Part shown: positions 24,198-34,320 of the stretch, piece after piece
Position numbering within the stretch: position 1 is the stretch's first letter
Layout: each line of letters starts with the position of its first letter
Assembly (NCBI RefSeq): GCF_001724815.1
Contig: NZ_MEDO01000001.1
Coordinates: 150,170-214,169, forward strand
From: Arenimonas sp. SCN 70-307
GTDB lineage: Bacteria; Pseudomonadota; Gammaproteobacteria; Xanthomonadales; Xanthomonadaceae
Direction: 5' to 3'
Length of the DNA: 64,000 bases
Translations under genes and position numbers: made by a program
The notes under the pieces: generated by a model
Told to the model about the DNA's origin: nothing
Seen by the model: only the letters and a program-made list of their open reading frames with translations
Databases searched by the model: none

Positions 24198-25241
24198 TCA
24201 GGGCGTGGCGCTGGCGAGCTGGTTGCGGCCGGTGCGTTTGGCGCGGTAAAGCGCCTGGTCGGCGGCCTCGGTCCAGGCGCGCAGGCCACCGCCTTTCGGC
24301 GGACCGGCCAGGCCCAGGCTCAGCGTGAAGCGCAGGTCCGGATACGCCGGCAGCCTGCAGGCTGCCGCGGCCTGGCGCAGGGTTTCGGCGGTGCGCGTGG
24401 CGGCCGCCAGGTCCATCGGCAGCAGCACGGCGAATTCGTCGCCACCCAACCGGCCCGCGACCCGGCTGGGCGGCAGCTGCGTGTGAAGCAGCCCGGCCAG
24501 GGCGCGCAGCACGTCGTCGCCGGCGGCGTGGCCGAAGCGGTCGTTGATGGCCTTGAAGTGGTCCACGTCGAGCAGCACCAGCGTGGCCGGTTCGTCGTGG
24601 TGGCGGTGGCGTTCGAGCAGGCGCTCGGCCTGCGCCTTCCAGTGGCCGCGGCTGTCGAGGCCGGTGAGCTCGTCGCGCTGGGTCAGGGCCTCGAGCTGGC
24701 GGTTCTGCGTGTGCACGCGGTGGATCAGCCGGTGCAGGTTGGCGCTGACGGCCAGGGTGTGGATGGTCATCAGCGGCAGGCAGGCGGCGATGACGGCCGT
24801 GCGGCTGGGCAGGTCCACGACCCAGTCGTGCACGAAGCCGGAAACCACCAGCGCCAGCACCATGCCGGGCAGGGCGTGCAGCCACAGGCGAGGCACGCCG
24901 GAATTGACCTTGTCGGCGCTGACCACCGTCAGCAGCACGGCCGAAGGCAGCAGGTTGAAGTGCATCATCGGCACCAGGCTGCCGGCGAGGGCCGAGTCGA
25001 CCATGAAATTGCGCGCCTCGGCCGCGTAGCCATCGGCGCTGCGCCGGGCCAGCCAGTAGGCCAGGTGCGGCCAGACAAAGCCGCTGGCGATCGTCCACGC
25101 CCACGCGCCCCAGCCGGCCTGCAGGTCGTGCAGCACCACCATCACCGGCAGCGCCGCCAGGCCCATGCCCAGCACGCGGAAGCGGTAGGTCATGCGCGGC
25201 AGGGATCGCGGGCGAGGCACCATCGCCCCATCAAAGCACAC
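24198..25241 (-). CDS. MASE2-GGDEF diguanylate cyclase
   Basis: 347 residues from the first ATG. Alternative starts at 25223 and 25193 are possible, and the last begins MTYRFRVLGMGLAALP directly at the membrane domain. The N-terminal MASE2 domain has four or five helices and signature-like GFVWPHLAYWLARRS and SLVPMMHFNLLPSAVLL. The C-terminal GGDEF domain has an intact RLGGDEFAVLL active site and VLLDVDHFKAINDRFGH, so it should make cyclic di-GMP. Arrangement and length match AdrA/DgcC-type enzymes. Confidence 0.92.
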   Translation of the reverse strand: MCFDGAMVPRPRSLPRMTYRFRVLGMGLAALPVMVVLHDLQAGWGAWAWTIASGFVWPHLAYWLARRSADGYAAEARNFMVDSALAGSLVPMMHFNLLPSAVLLTVVSADKVNSGVPRLWLHALPGMVLALVVSGFVHDWVVDLPSRTAVIAACLPLMTIHTLAVSANLHRLIHRVHTQNRQLEALTQRDELTGLDSRGHWKAQAERLLERHRHHDEPATLVLLDVDHFKAINDRFGHAAGDDVLRALAGLLHTQLPPSRVAGRLGGDEFAVLLPMDLAAATRTAETLRQAAAACRLPAYPDLRFTLSLGLAGPPKGGGLRAWTEAADQALYRAKRTGRNQLASATP

Positions 25242-25310
25242 TCGGCGGGCGCGGGAAACGAGGCGATTTCGCAGCAGGCGCCGGGCGGACGGGCCGCCCG
25301 GCGCCCCGGA

Positions 25311-25844
25311 TCAGCGCGGGATCTTGCGGTGCATGTAGCGATGCCCGTTGTTGGGCTGGAACTTCGAGCCGTGCGGGCCGGGCAGGGTGCGCTGGAGCGG
25401 GATGTGCGCCTTGGCCGAACGTTCGACCTGCGGGCCCTTGTGCACCTCGTGCGTCGCCGCCAGTGGTGCCGGGGGCGGTGCGGCGGGCTTGGCTGGCAGC
25501 GGTTCGGCCGCGCGGGGCCTGGCGACGACGGCCTTCTTCGCGACGGTCTTTTTCGCAGCGGCTTTCGTCGCGACTGCCTTTTTCGCGACGACTTTCTTCG
25601 TCGCGGTCTTTTTTGCCACGGACTTCTTCGCCACGACCTTTTTGGCCGTTGCCTTCTTCGCCACGGGCTTCTTTGCCACGGATTTCCTGGCGACGGTCTT
25701 CTTCGGCGCCGACTTCTTCCTGGCGACGGTCTTGCGTGCCGCGGTCTTCTTGGGCGCTGACTTTTTCGCGGCGGCTTTCTTCGCCGGGGCCTTCTTCTTC
25801 GCCACGACCTTGCGCGTGGCGGTCTTGCGGGCGTTACTGGCCAT
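25311..25844 (-). CDS. Histone H1-like lysine/alanine-rich DNA-binding protein
   Basis: 177 residues. Residues 1-120 are built from short repeats of the AKK, ARK and VAKK type (MASNARKTATRKVVAKKKAP). A proline-rich linker and a short basic tail (FQPNNGHRYMHRKIPR) follow. Such tails resemble eukaryotic histone H1 and Pseudomonas AlgP, which bind DNA non-specifically. The ATG at 25844 is backed by GGAGG upstream. The repeat region is prone to length variation. Confidence 0.88.
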   Translation of the reverse strand: MASNARKTATRKVVAKKKAPAKKAAAKKSAPKKTAARKTVARKKSAPKKTVARKSVAKKPVAKKATAKKVVAKKSVAKKTATKKVVAKKAVATKAAAKKTVAKKAVVARPRAAEPLPAKPAAPPPAPLAATHEVHKGPQVERSAKAHIPLQRTLPGPHGSKFQPNNGHRYMHRKIPR

Positions 25845-25973
25845 TCCAACCTCCGGGCTGCGGGGAAGCGGATGCACCGAGTTTATGCCAAATCCCCCCG
25901 CGAGGCGCGCGACTTGCCCCGCGGCCGTCATGGCCTATCATCACGATTCCCCCGGAAAACTGGATCCCTGTCG

Positions 25974-26642
25974 ATGCGCGCAAGCCCGCTCCTGATCCTG
26001 GCCCTGGCGACCGCCACGCTGGCTTCGCCTGCCGCGGCCAACGTCTACAAGTGCACCATCAACGGCGAGGTCCGCTACCAGGACGGTCCCTGTCCCGGCA
26101 GCGACGGCCAGAAGCCCCATGTCGAGATAAAGCGCGATCCCGTTCCCGCGCCCCAGCCCGCGGCCGACGCGCCGGGCATCGCCCCGGCCGCCCCCGCGCA
26201 GGCGCCGGAGGAAGGCTCCGCCGCTTCGTCGGTGGCGCCGGCCGACCCGCAGGCCGGAACGATGGGCGGCGAAGCCACCCCCGCCCAGCTGCGCGCCGCC
26301 TTCGAGGCCCGCGCCGCCGCGCGCGAAGCCGCGCCGGTGCCGCCGCCGGCCGCGGACGGGCCGCCCGACCGGCTCAACGAGCTGCAGGCGCTGATCACCC
26401 AGGCCCAGCTCGCGCACCGGCAGCTGGTCAGCGAGCAGAACGAGGCCCTGCTCAAGCTGCGCGAGCAGTTCCAGGGCCGCGAAGACAGCGAAGAAGCCGT
26501 GTCCGCGATCCGCGGGGCCGAGTTCGACTGGCGCCAGCGCCGGTTGCAGGCCGCCGACCGCGAGCGCTCCCTGCAGGCCGAGATGTCGCGCCTTTGCCCG
26601 AACGGAGTGCTCAGCACGCGGGGGCGCCTGGAGTGCCGCTGA
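25974..26642 (+). CDS. Secreted DUF4124 protein
   Basis: 222 residues with a signal peptide (MRASPLLILALATATLASPAAA), then a DUF4124 domain starting NVYKCTINGEVRYQDGPCPG, whose two cysteines probably pair. A long Pro/Ala-rich linker and a charged helical tail (RLNELQALITQAQLAHRQL) follow. DUF4124 proteins occur in many proteobacteria, without a known function. Confidence 0.85.
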   Translation: MRASPLLILALATATLASPAAANVYKCTINGEVRYQDGPCPGSDGQKPHVEIKRDPVPAPQPAADAPGIAPAAPAQAPEEGSAASSVAPADPQAGTMGGEATPAQLRAAFEARAAAREAAPVPPPAADGPPDRLNELQALITQAQLAHRQLVSEQNEALLKLREQFQGREDSEEAVSAIRGAEFDWRQRRLQAADRERSLQAEMSRLCPNGVLSTRGRLECR

Positions 26643-27478
26643 GCGTCCCGCGCCGCTGGCTGTTCGCCCTCGCCCTGGCGGCGTCGGCGGCGTCGGCGCA
26701 GGACGCCGTGCGGGTCGGGGGCGACCCGCACTATCCGCCCCATCATTACCTCGGCGCCGACGGCAAGCCGCAGGGCTTTGACATCGCGGTGCTCGACGCC
26801 GTCGCCGACGCCGAGGGGCTTTCGCTGTCCGTGGAGTTCGGCGAATGGTCGGGCGTGCTCGACCGGCTCGAGCGCGGCGAGCTGGACCTGGTGCCGATGT
26901 TCATCTCCGACGACCGGCGCCAGCGTTTCCTGTTCAGCCGCCCGGTGATGCGCCGGCACCACGTGCTCTACGGCCGCGGCGGCGAGCGCATCACCGACGT
27001 GCAGCAGCTCGCCGGCCGGCGCGTGGCGGTGCAGTTCGGTGGCATGGCCTGGGAATGGATGGTCAATTCCGGCGCCGACGCCGTGCTGCGGCCGGTGAAC
27101 GAAGAATCGCTGGTGCTGGTGGAAGTGGTTCGCGGCGATGCCGACTTCGCCCTGCTGCCCGAGGACATCGGGCGCCATGCACTGGTGGCGCAGCGGCTGG
27201 AGGGCATCGAGGTGGTCGGCCCGCCCTGGCTCGAGCTCGACTACGCCTTCGGCATCAACCCCGCGCGCCCGGACCTGGTGGAGCGCATCGACGCCGGCCT
27301 CGGCAAGCTCGAGCGCGACGGCCAGCTCGAGGCGCTGCGCCGCCAGTGGCTCGAGCCGCGGGCCGTTGCCGATTCGCGCGCCTGGTCGGTCTGGTGGCTG
27401 CTGCCCATCGCCGTGGTGCTCTCGGGCGTGCTGGTCTTCCTCGTCATCGAAAGGCGTTCACACCGGCCCCCGGCCTGA
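26633..27478 (+). CDS. Solute-binding family 3 protein with C-terminal membrane anchor
   Basis: 281 residues from a GTG start that overlaps the upstream gene by 10 bases. A signal peptide (RRWLFALALAASAASA) leads to a periplasmic SBP_bac_3 domain with DPHYPPHHYLGADGKPQGFD and LDLVPMFISDDRRQRFLFS. A single membrane helix near the end (WSVWWLLPIAVVLSGVLVFL) is followed by only about nine residues (ERRSHRPPA). Such sensors usually continue into GGDEF, EAL or kinase output domains, but here nothing follows. It may be a truncated sensor or a partner-dependent one. Confidence 0.8.
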   Translation: MPLSVPRRWLFALALAASAASAQDAVRVGGDPHYPPHHYLGADGKPQGFDIAVLDAVADAEGLSLSVEFGEWSGVLDRLERGELDLVPMFISDDRRQRFLFSRPVMRRHHVLYGRGGERITDVQQLAGRRVAVQFGGMAWEWMVNSGADAVLRPVNEESLVLVEVVRGDADFALLPEDIGRHALVAQRLEGIEVVGPPWLELDYAFGINPARPDLVERIDAGLGKLERDGQLEALRRQWLEPRAVADSRAWSVWWLLPIAVVLSGVLVFLVIERRSHRPPA

Positions 27479-27558
27479 GCCCGCGGCTGGCCGGCCCGGG
27501 CGCGCAGGTGCGTAAGGCAGGAAGAGGCGCCCGCCCAGCGGCGCCCGGAGAAGCCGGC

Positions 27559-28131
27559 ATGCCGCGTTCCCCCTGGCTCCTGCTCCTGCTCGCCCCGGCG
27601 TTCGCGCTGGGGCTGGCCGGCTGCGCGGCCGAAGGGGCGGGCAGCGCGGGGCCTGCCGCCCAGGCGCCGGCCACCGGGTCGGCGGGCGAATCGGGCACGG
27701 GCAGCAACCGCGTCGGCTTCCGGGTCGACGGCCAGGCCTTCGCTTTCCGCACGCCGCAGGTGCGCCATGTGCGCAGCCGGGCTGCCGAGGGCCTGGTGGC
27801 CGAGAGCTTCGAACTGGCCAGCGGCGACCAGAGCCTCTACGCGCGGCTGGTGCTGCTGGTACCCGCCGGCCAGGCGGACCTCACCGGCAGCTATCGCGCC
27901 GTCTCCCTCGACAAGGACGCCGGCGAGGCCGGCGTGGGCGAGCTGCTGCTGGCGGAGGAGACCGACCCGGCGCGTGGCCGCCGGATGTTCCCCAGCGGCG
28001 CCGGCCGCATCGAGGTCGAGCAGCGCGAGGGCTATTTCACCGTGCGCTTCGAGGTCACCGGCGACGGCCTGTTCCGTGAAGAAGACGCGGCCCCGGTGAC
28101 CGGCGAGATGGCCTTTTACGCGCCGTCCTGA
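27559..28131 (+). CDS. Predicted lipoprotein
   Basis: 190 residues. The lipoprotein signal MPRSPWLLLLLAPAFALGLAGC has the lipobox LAGC. A Gly/Ala/Ser linker and a beta-rich domain (ARLVLLVPAGQADLTGSYRA, VEQREGYFTVRFEVTGDGLF) follow. I recognise no family. It is probably anchored to the outer membrane. Confidence 0.72.
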   Translation: MPRSPWLLLLLAPAFALGLAGCAAEGAGSAGPAAQAPATGSAGESGTGSNRVGFRVDGQAFAFRTPQVRHVRSRAAEGLVAESFELASGDQSLYARLVLLVPAGQADLTGSYRAVSLDKDAGEAGVGELLLAEETDPARGRRMFPSGAGRIEVEQREGYFTVRFEVTGDGLFREEDAAPVTGEMAFYAPS

Positions 28132-28218
28132 GGCTTTGCCCGGAACTGTGATCCGGCGCTTGGGCGAGGGCGGCGGCATGGGGTAACGTGGGGCGGTCAG
28201 GCGAGGGACGGGGGAGCG

Positions 28219-29391
28219 ATGGGCGGCGAGTCGGCGGCGAAAGCCCGCATCCTGGTGGTTGACGACTCCAAGTTGATGCGCAAGGCGGCGACGAAGATGC
28301 TCGGGGACGAGTTCGACGTTGTCACCGCCGACGACGGCGTGGACGCCTGGGAGCAGCTGGGCCGCGACGCAAGCATCCAGGTCGTCTTCACCGACCTCAA
28401 CATGCCGCGCATGGATGGTTACGAGCTGCTGCGCCAGGTGCGCGGCGCCAGCGACGGCGGCGTGGCCGGGCTGCCCCTCATCGTCGTCACCGGCGCCGAA
28501 AACGACGAAGCGGCGCGCATGAAGGCGCTGGACATGGGCGCCACCGACTTCATCACCAAGCCCTTCACCACCTCCGACCTGGTGGCGCGCGCCCGCGCGC
28601 ACTCGACCTACCAGCGCGTCACCCGCCAGCTGCAGTCGCAGGTGCAGGTGGACGCGCTCACCGGCCTGGCCAACAAGGCCGGCTTCCTCGACCGCCTGCG
28701 CCAGGACATCGCCTACGCCAGCCGGCACCAGCAGCCGTTGTGCCTGGTGCGGCTGGAGGTGGAGGACTTCCACCGCTTCTTCCTGCACAACGGCCGCGAG
28801 GTGGCCGAGGGCCTGGTGCTGCAGATCGCACGGCTGCTGCGCGGCCGCATCCGCAAGGAAGACACCGGCGGCCGCGTGGCGCTGGGCAGCTTCGCGCTCT
28901 CGCTGCCGGGCGGCCAGCCCGAGGGCATCGCGGCGATGGTCGCGAGGATCCAGGCCGAGGTCACCGCCAATCCGCCGCTGCACGAGGGCGAGCCGGTGGC
29001 GGTGAAGCTGCACGCCGCCGTGCTCAGCCCGCTCACCGACGGCGTTCTCACGCCCGAGGAGGCGATGGACGCCTGCCAGGCGCGCCTGGACGTGGCGCGC
29101 GAGTCGGGCGCGGCGGTGCTGGTGCCGCCGCCTGCGGTGGTCGCGCCGGTGGCCGCGACCGAGCCGGAAGTTGCGCAGGCCGAAGCGCCCGAGGAGGCCG
29201 CCGCGCCCGCGGTTCCGTCGGTAGCGCCCGCGCCGCCCGTGAGCGTCGACGCCGCGCTCGAAGCGCTCAAGGCCGGCCGCGGCAGCGAGCTGGCGCCGCA
29301 GTTGCCGGCGCTGGTCGTGCGCATCCTGCCGCTGCTGCGCCTGCTCGGGCCGCGCCAGCGCGCCCAGCTGATCGAATTTCTCCAGAAGTAG
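28219..29391 (+). CDS. Response regulator with a degenerate GGDEF domain
   Basis: 390 residues. The receiver domain (about 8-130) has the acidic pair D15-D16, phospho-acceptor D59 (FTDLNMPRMDGYE), T91-like VVTGAEN and K114-like TKPFTT. A GGDEF-like domain (about 145-300) begins VDALTGLANKAGFLDRLR, but the active site GG(D/E)EF is replaced by GGRVALGSFALSL, so it should not make cyclic di-GMP. An alanine/proline-rich linker and a helical C-terminus (LPALVVRILPLLRLLGPRQR) follow. No cognate kinase is adjacent. Confidence 0.85.
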   Translation: MGGESAAKARILVVDDSKLMRKAATKMLGDEFDVVTADDGVDAWEQLGRDASIQVVFTDLNMPRMDGYELLRQVRGASDGGVAGLPLIVVTGAENDEAARMKALDMGATDFITKPFTTSDLVARARAHSTYQRVTRQLQSQVQVDALTGLANKAGFLDRLRQDIAYASRHQQPLCLVRLEVEDFHRFFLHNGREVAEGLVLQIARLLRGRIRKEDTGGRVALGSFALSLPGGQPEGIAAMVARIQAEVTANPPLHEGEPVAVKLHAAVLSPLTDGVLTPEEAMDACQARLDVARESGAAVLVPPPAVVAPVAATEPEVAQAEAPEEAAAPAVPSVAPAPPVSVDAALEALKAGRGSELAPQLPALVVRILPLLRLLGPRQRAQLIEFLQK

Positions 29392-29405
29392 GCCCACGCC
29401 CCCCG

Positions 29406-30725
29406 ATGATGCTTGCCACCTTGCTGCCGGCGCTGCTGGCCACCGCTTCGGCCAACGCGCCGACCTTGCCGCCGCTGGTTCCGCTTCGCGAACGTGCGGC
29501 GGTCGAGAACGAAATCCTCGAGCAGCGCCTGCAGCAGCTGCTGCCGCCGCTGATGGCCGAAGCCGGGCTGGACATGTGGCTGGTGCTCTCGCGCGAATAC
29601 GCCGAGGACCCGGTCTACTTCACCCTGGTGCCGCAGCCGACGTTCGCGGCGCGCCGCACCACGCTGCTGGTGTTCCACCGCCGCGCCGACGGCAGCGTCG
29701 AGCGGCTGGCGGTGAACCGCTATCCGCTGGGCGGGCCCTACGCCTCGGCCTGGTCGGGCGGCGACCTCGAGGCGCAGTGGCAGGCGCTGGGCGAGTTGAT
29801 CGTCGCGCGCGATCCCCGGCGCATCGGCATCAATGTCTCGCGCGACTGGGCCCTGGCCGACGGCCTGAGCCACGGCCTGCAGCAGCGCCTGCGCGCGGTG
29901 CTGCCCGAGGCCTACCAGGCGCGCCTGGTGCCGGCCGAGCAGCTGGTGGTGCGCTGGAGCGAGACGCGCACGCCGGCCGAAGCGCCGCACCACGCGGCGG
30001 CCATGGCCACCGCGCGCGCCGTCATCGCCGAGGCTTTCTCCAACCGCGTGATCACGCCGGGCGAGACCACCACCGACGACGTGGCCTGGTACATCCGCCA
30101 GCGCTTCGAGTCGCTGAACCTGCCGGTGTGGTTCCAGCCCGACGTCAACCGCCAGCGCGCCGGCGACGACTGCACGCGCGAGAGCACCTTCTGCGGGGGG
30201 CAGGGCGTGATCGAGCGCGGCGACGTGCTGCACACGGACGTGGGCGTGTGTTACCTCAAGCTGTGCACCGATACGCAGGAGATGGGCTACGTGCTGCGCG
30301 AGGGCGAAGCGGAGGTGCCCCGCTCGCTGCGTGAGGCGCTGGCCGCCGGCAACCGCTGGCAGGACCTGCACACGGGCGAGTTCCGCGCCGGCCGCACCGG
30401 CGACGAAATCCTGGCCGCCACCCGCGCGGCCGCCGCGGCCGAGGGCCTGGTGTCGAGCACCTACAGCCACCCGCTGGGTTTCCGCGGCCACGCCGCCGGC
30501 CTGTCGGTGGGCATGTGGGACAACCAGGAAGGACCGGTGCCGGGCGGCGGCAGCTGGCCGCTCAACGAGTCCACGGGCTACGCCATCGAGGGCAACGTGC
30601 TGGCGCCGGTGCCCGAGTGGGGCGACACCTGGGTGCAGGTCAAGCTCGAGCAGGGCGCCTGGTTCGAGGGCGGCGCGGTGCGTTATCCGGCAGGGAGGCA
30701 GGTGCAATGGCACGTGGTGGAGTGA
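29406..30725 (+). CDS. M24 family aminopeptidase-like protein
   Basis: 439 residues with a short signal-like N-terminus. The N-terminal domain (MLVL-type LDMWLVLSREYAEDPVYFTL) and the C-terminal pita-bread fold fit M24 Xaa-Pro aminopeptidases and related amidinohydrolases. Metal-ligand candidates appear in VLHTDVGVCY, GFRGHAAGL and the late ESTGYAIEGNVL. The full pattern of five ligands is not perfectly typical, so activity is likely but not certain. It starts 14 bases after the response-regulator gene and overlaps the S9 peptidase gene by one base. Confidence 0.8.
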   Translation: MMLATLLPALLATASANAPTLPPLVPLRERAAVENEILEQRLQQLLPPLMAEAGLDMWLVLSREYAEDPVYFTLVPQPTFAARRTTLLVFHRRADGSVERLAVNRYPLGGPYASAWSGGDLEAQWQALGELIVARDPRRIGINVSRDWALADGLSHGLQQRLRAVLPEAYQARLVPAEQLVVRWSETRTPAEAPHHAAAMATARAVIAEAFSNRVITPGETTTDDVAWYIRQRFESLNLPVWFQPDVNRQRAGDDCTRESTFCGGQGVIERGDVLHTDVGVCYLKLCTDTQEMGYVLREGEAEVPRSLREALAAGNRWQDLHTGEFRAGRTGDEILAATRAAAAAEGLVSSTYSHPLGFRGHAAGLSVGMWDNQEGPVPGGGSWPLNESTGYAIEGNVLAPVPEWGDTWVQVKLEQGAWFEGGAVRYPAGRQVQWHVVE

Positions 30726-33226
30726 TGCGGCGCCTGGCGGTGCTGGCCCTGGCGCTGTGCCTTTCCGGCACGGCGCTGGCGCGCGATTTCCTGGTCAAGC
30801 CGGGCGAAGTGCCGGAGCTGCGGCCCGACGAGGGCTTCGTGCTGGTGGCCGTGGACACCGACGTGGACCTGCGTTCGATCAGCGTGCTCAGCACGACGCG
30901 CCTGTTCACCGGCGAGCGCATGCGCGGCATCAAGAAGGGGCAGAACTGGGGCCTGTACGTGATGCCGGCCGGCAGCTATCGCTGGGACAACGTGCGCACC
31001 CAGTGGATCCGCTGGGTGGTGCGGGACGACAAGGAATTCAGCTTCGTCTCGCGCGCCGGCGAAATCACCTACGCCGGTGACCTGGTCTACAAGCACATGC
31101 AGCGCATCCACGTGGCCAACCGCGGCCTGGCGGCGCTGGACTGGCTCGAGCGCGAGCACCCGCAGATCGCGGCGCGCCATCGCCTCGGCTATTCCGGCCA
31201 CTACCCGGATCCGTTCCCGGACTTCTACCTCGCCGAACGCGAAGGCAAGGACGGCAAGCCGTCCGAGTGGGACCGTACGCTCGCGGCGCCGGAGCCGGGC
31301 GAACTGCCGGTCGACCCCAGGCTGCTCTGGCGCAGCGCGCGGGTGCAGGCGGTGGCGATGTCGCCCGACGGGCACCGCGTGGTGGCGGCCGTGCGCGAGG
31401 AGCGGCCGCCGAACGAGGCCGAAAAGGCCAAGCGCATCAAGTATGCCGGCGACGAGTCCAAGGCCGACCTGGCCCGGCCGGTCGCGGACTGGACGCTCGA
31501 GCTCTACGACATGCAGGCGGGCCGGGCGATCCGGCTGGCGGAAAGCAACGGGCCGGTCTCGGGGCTGGTCTGGCTCGACGAGCGGACGCTGGCGGCCTAC
31601 ATCACGGTGAACGTGCTGGTGCCGCCGGTGCTGTACATCATGCGCGACGCCGGCGAGGGCAAGTGGGACGTCGCGAGCGTGCCGCGCGTCGGCCGCATGG
31701 TGGACGCGCTGGCGGGCGATCCGGGGCACATCCTGTTCGCCAGCGTGGCCTCCAACGGCAAGAACGCGGTGCATCGCATCGACGTGCGCAGCCAGCAGGT
31801 GCTGCGCGCGGCGAAGTTCCCGTTCCGCGAACGGCTCAACATCGGCCTGGAAAACGACGTGGCCTGGTACACCGACGCCTCGGGCCGGATCCGCGCGGCC
31901 CTGGTCGAGCGCGAGGAGGGCACGGTGCTGGTGCACGGCGGCGACGGCGCCTACCGCGACGTGATGGCGCTCGACGACCCGGAAGGCTTCAGGCCGATGC
32001 TGGTGTCGGGCGACGGCAGCCTCATCTACGGCACCCTCGAGAAGGATCGCGGGCAGCGCGACCTGGTCGAGCTCGACCCGGCCACCGCCCGGGTCACGCG
32101 CACCGTTTTCAGCAAACCGGGCGTGGACATCGAGGCGCCGCTGTTCGCTTCCGACCACCGCCTGGTCGGCGTGCGCTATTACGAGGCCGGCCAGCTGGTG
32201 AGCGAATACTTCGACGCCGACCGCGCCAGCGTGGCGGCCTCGCTGCAGCGTGCCTTCCCCGACCGCACCGTGCTCACGCTCGGCCGCAGCCTCGACGGGC
32301 AGAGGGTGCTGCTGGCGGTGGACGGCAGCGACCAGCCCGCGCAGCTGTTCCACTACGACCGCGGCGCCTCGCGCGTCCAGCTGGTGGACGAATCGGCGCC
32401 GTGGCTGGCCGAGATGGCGATGGCGCCCTCGATCCCGATGAAGGTGCGCAGCCGCGACGGGCTCGAGGTCGAGGCCTTCCTCACCCTGCCGGCCGGCACG
32501 GGCCGGCGGCCGCTGGTGGTGATGCCGCATGGCGGACCGATCGGCGTGGCCGACCGGCGCCACTTCACGCCCGAGGTGCAGCTGCTGGCCTCGCTGGGCT
32601 ACGCGGTGCTGCAGGTCAATTTCCGCGGTTCGGAAGGTTACGGCCGCGCGTTCCAGGAGGCCGGCCACCGCAGCCAGGGCCGGGGCATCGAGGACGACAT
32701 CGACGCGGCCATCGATGCCGCGCTGGCGGCGCATCCGCTCGACGCCTCGCGCATGTGCGTGGTGGGCGCCAGCTACGGCGGCTATTCGGCGCTGTTCTCC
32801 GCGGTGCGCTGGCCGGGGCGTTTTCGCTGCGTGGCCTCGATCGCCGGCGTCAGCGACCGCATGCTGTTCTTCACCGCCAGCGACTCGGGCCGCGACGAAA
32901 AGGTGCGCGAGGCGATGGAGCGCATGATCGGCGACCCGCATACCGACCAGGCGCTGATGCGCGAGACCTCGCCCCTGTTCCGCTACACCGAGGTGCAGAC
33001 GCCGGTGCTGCTGGTGCACGGCACCGCCGACCTGCGCGTGGACTACGAGCACACCCGCCGGCTGGTGCGCATGCTGGGCATGGCCGGGCGTCCGCCGGCG
33101 CTGATGACCCTCGAGGACCAGGGGCATTCGCTCGAAGGCGAGGAACTCAATGCGAAGGTGTGGGGCAGCGTCGCTGCCTTCCTGCGCCAGCACCTGGGCG
33201 CGCCGGCCACGTCGCCGGCGCCCTGA
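30725..33226 (+). CDS. S9 family prolyl oligopeptidase
   Basis: 833 residues with a signal peptide (MRRLAVLALALCLSGTALA). The N-terminal part is a beta-propeller-like region. The catalytic alpha/beta-hydrolase domain contains the serine in GASYGGYSA, an acid in VHGTADLRVDYEHT, and the histidine in DQGHSLEG. Exported S9 peptidases cut peptides after proline or small residues in the periplasm. It overlaps the M24 gene by one base (TGATG), suggesting coupled translation of two peptidases. It ends directly against the convergent DUF808 gene. Confidence 0.92.
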   Translation: MRRLAVLALALCLSGTALARDFLVKPGEVPELRPDEGFVLVAVDTDVDLRSISVLSTTRLFTGERMRGIKKGQNWGLYVMPAGSYRWDNVRTQWIRWVVRDDKEFSFVSRAGEITYAGDLVYKHMQRIHVANRGLAALDWLEREHPQIAARHRLGYSGHYPDPFPDFYLAEREGKDGKPSEWDRTLAAPEPGELPVDPRLLWRSARVQAVAMSPDGHRVVAAVREERPPNEAEKAKRIKYAGDESKADLARPVADWTLELYDMQAGRAIRLAESNGPVSGLVWLDERTLAAYITVNVLVPPVLYIMRDAGEGKWDVASVPRVGRMVDALAGDPGHILFASVASNGKNAVHRIDVRSQQVLRAAKFPFRERLNIGLENDVAWYTDASGRIRAALVEREEGTVLVHGGDGAYRDVMALDDPEGFRPMLVSGDGSLIYGTLEKDRGQRDLVELDPATARVTRTVFSKPGVDIEAPLFASDHRLVGVRYYEAGQLVSEYFDADRASVAASLQRAFPDRTVLTLGRSLDGQRVLLAVDGSDQPAQLFHYDRGASRVQLVDESAPWLAEMAMAPSIPMKVRSRDGLEVEAFLTLPAGTGRRPLVVMPHGGPIGVADRRHFTPEVQLLASLGYAVLQVNFRGSEGYGRAFQEAGHRSQGRGIEDDIDAAIDAALAAHPLDASRMCVVGASYGGYSALFSAVRWPGRFRCVASIAGVSDRMLFFTASDSGRDEKVREAMERMIGDPHTDQALMRETSPLFRYTEVQTPVLLVHGTADLRVDYEHTRRLVRMLGMAGRPPALMTLEDQGHSLEGEELNAKVWGSVAAFLRQHLGAPATSPAP

Positions 33227-34183
<957 letters not shown>

Positions 34184-34320
34184 GGGGCGGTCCGGGTTGG
34201 GCGGTGCGCGATTCTGGCACCGGCGGGCCGCCGAAGGGGAGGGCTGGCCCGCCGGGCGGCGGCGGGCGCGGTGCGGGGGCCGCTTAGACTGTGCGCCATG
34301 CCTTACCGGAGTGCCCGTCG

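Noticed and set aside
25550..25830. Possible tandem DNA repeat
   Set aside because: The periodicity is explained by the AKK/ARK codons of the histone H1-like protein, not by a non-coding repeat.
30683..33193. Long antisense frame over the S9 peptidase
   Set aside because: It is rich in His, Ala and Arg and shows no domain, a shadow of high-GC coding DNA.
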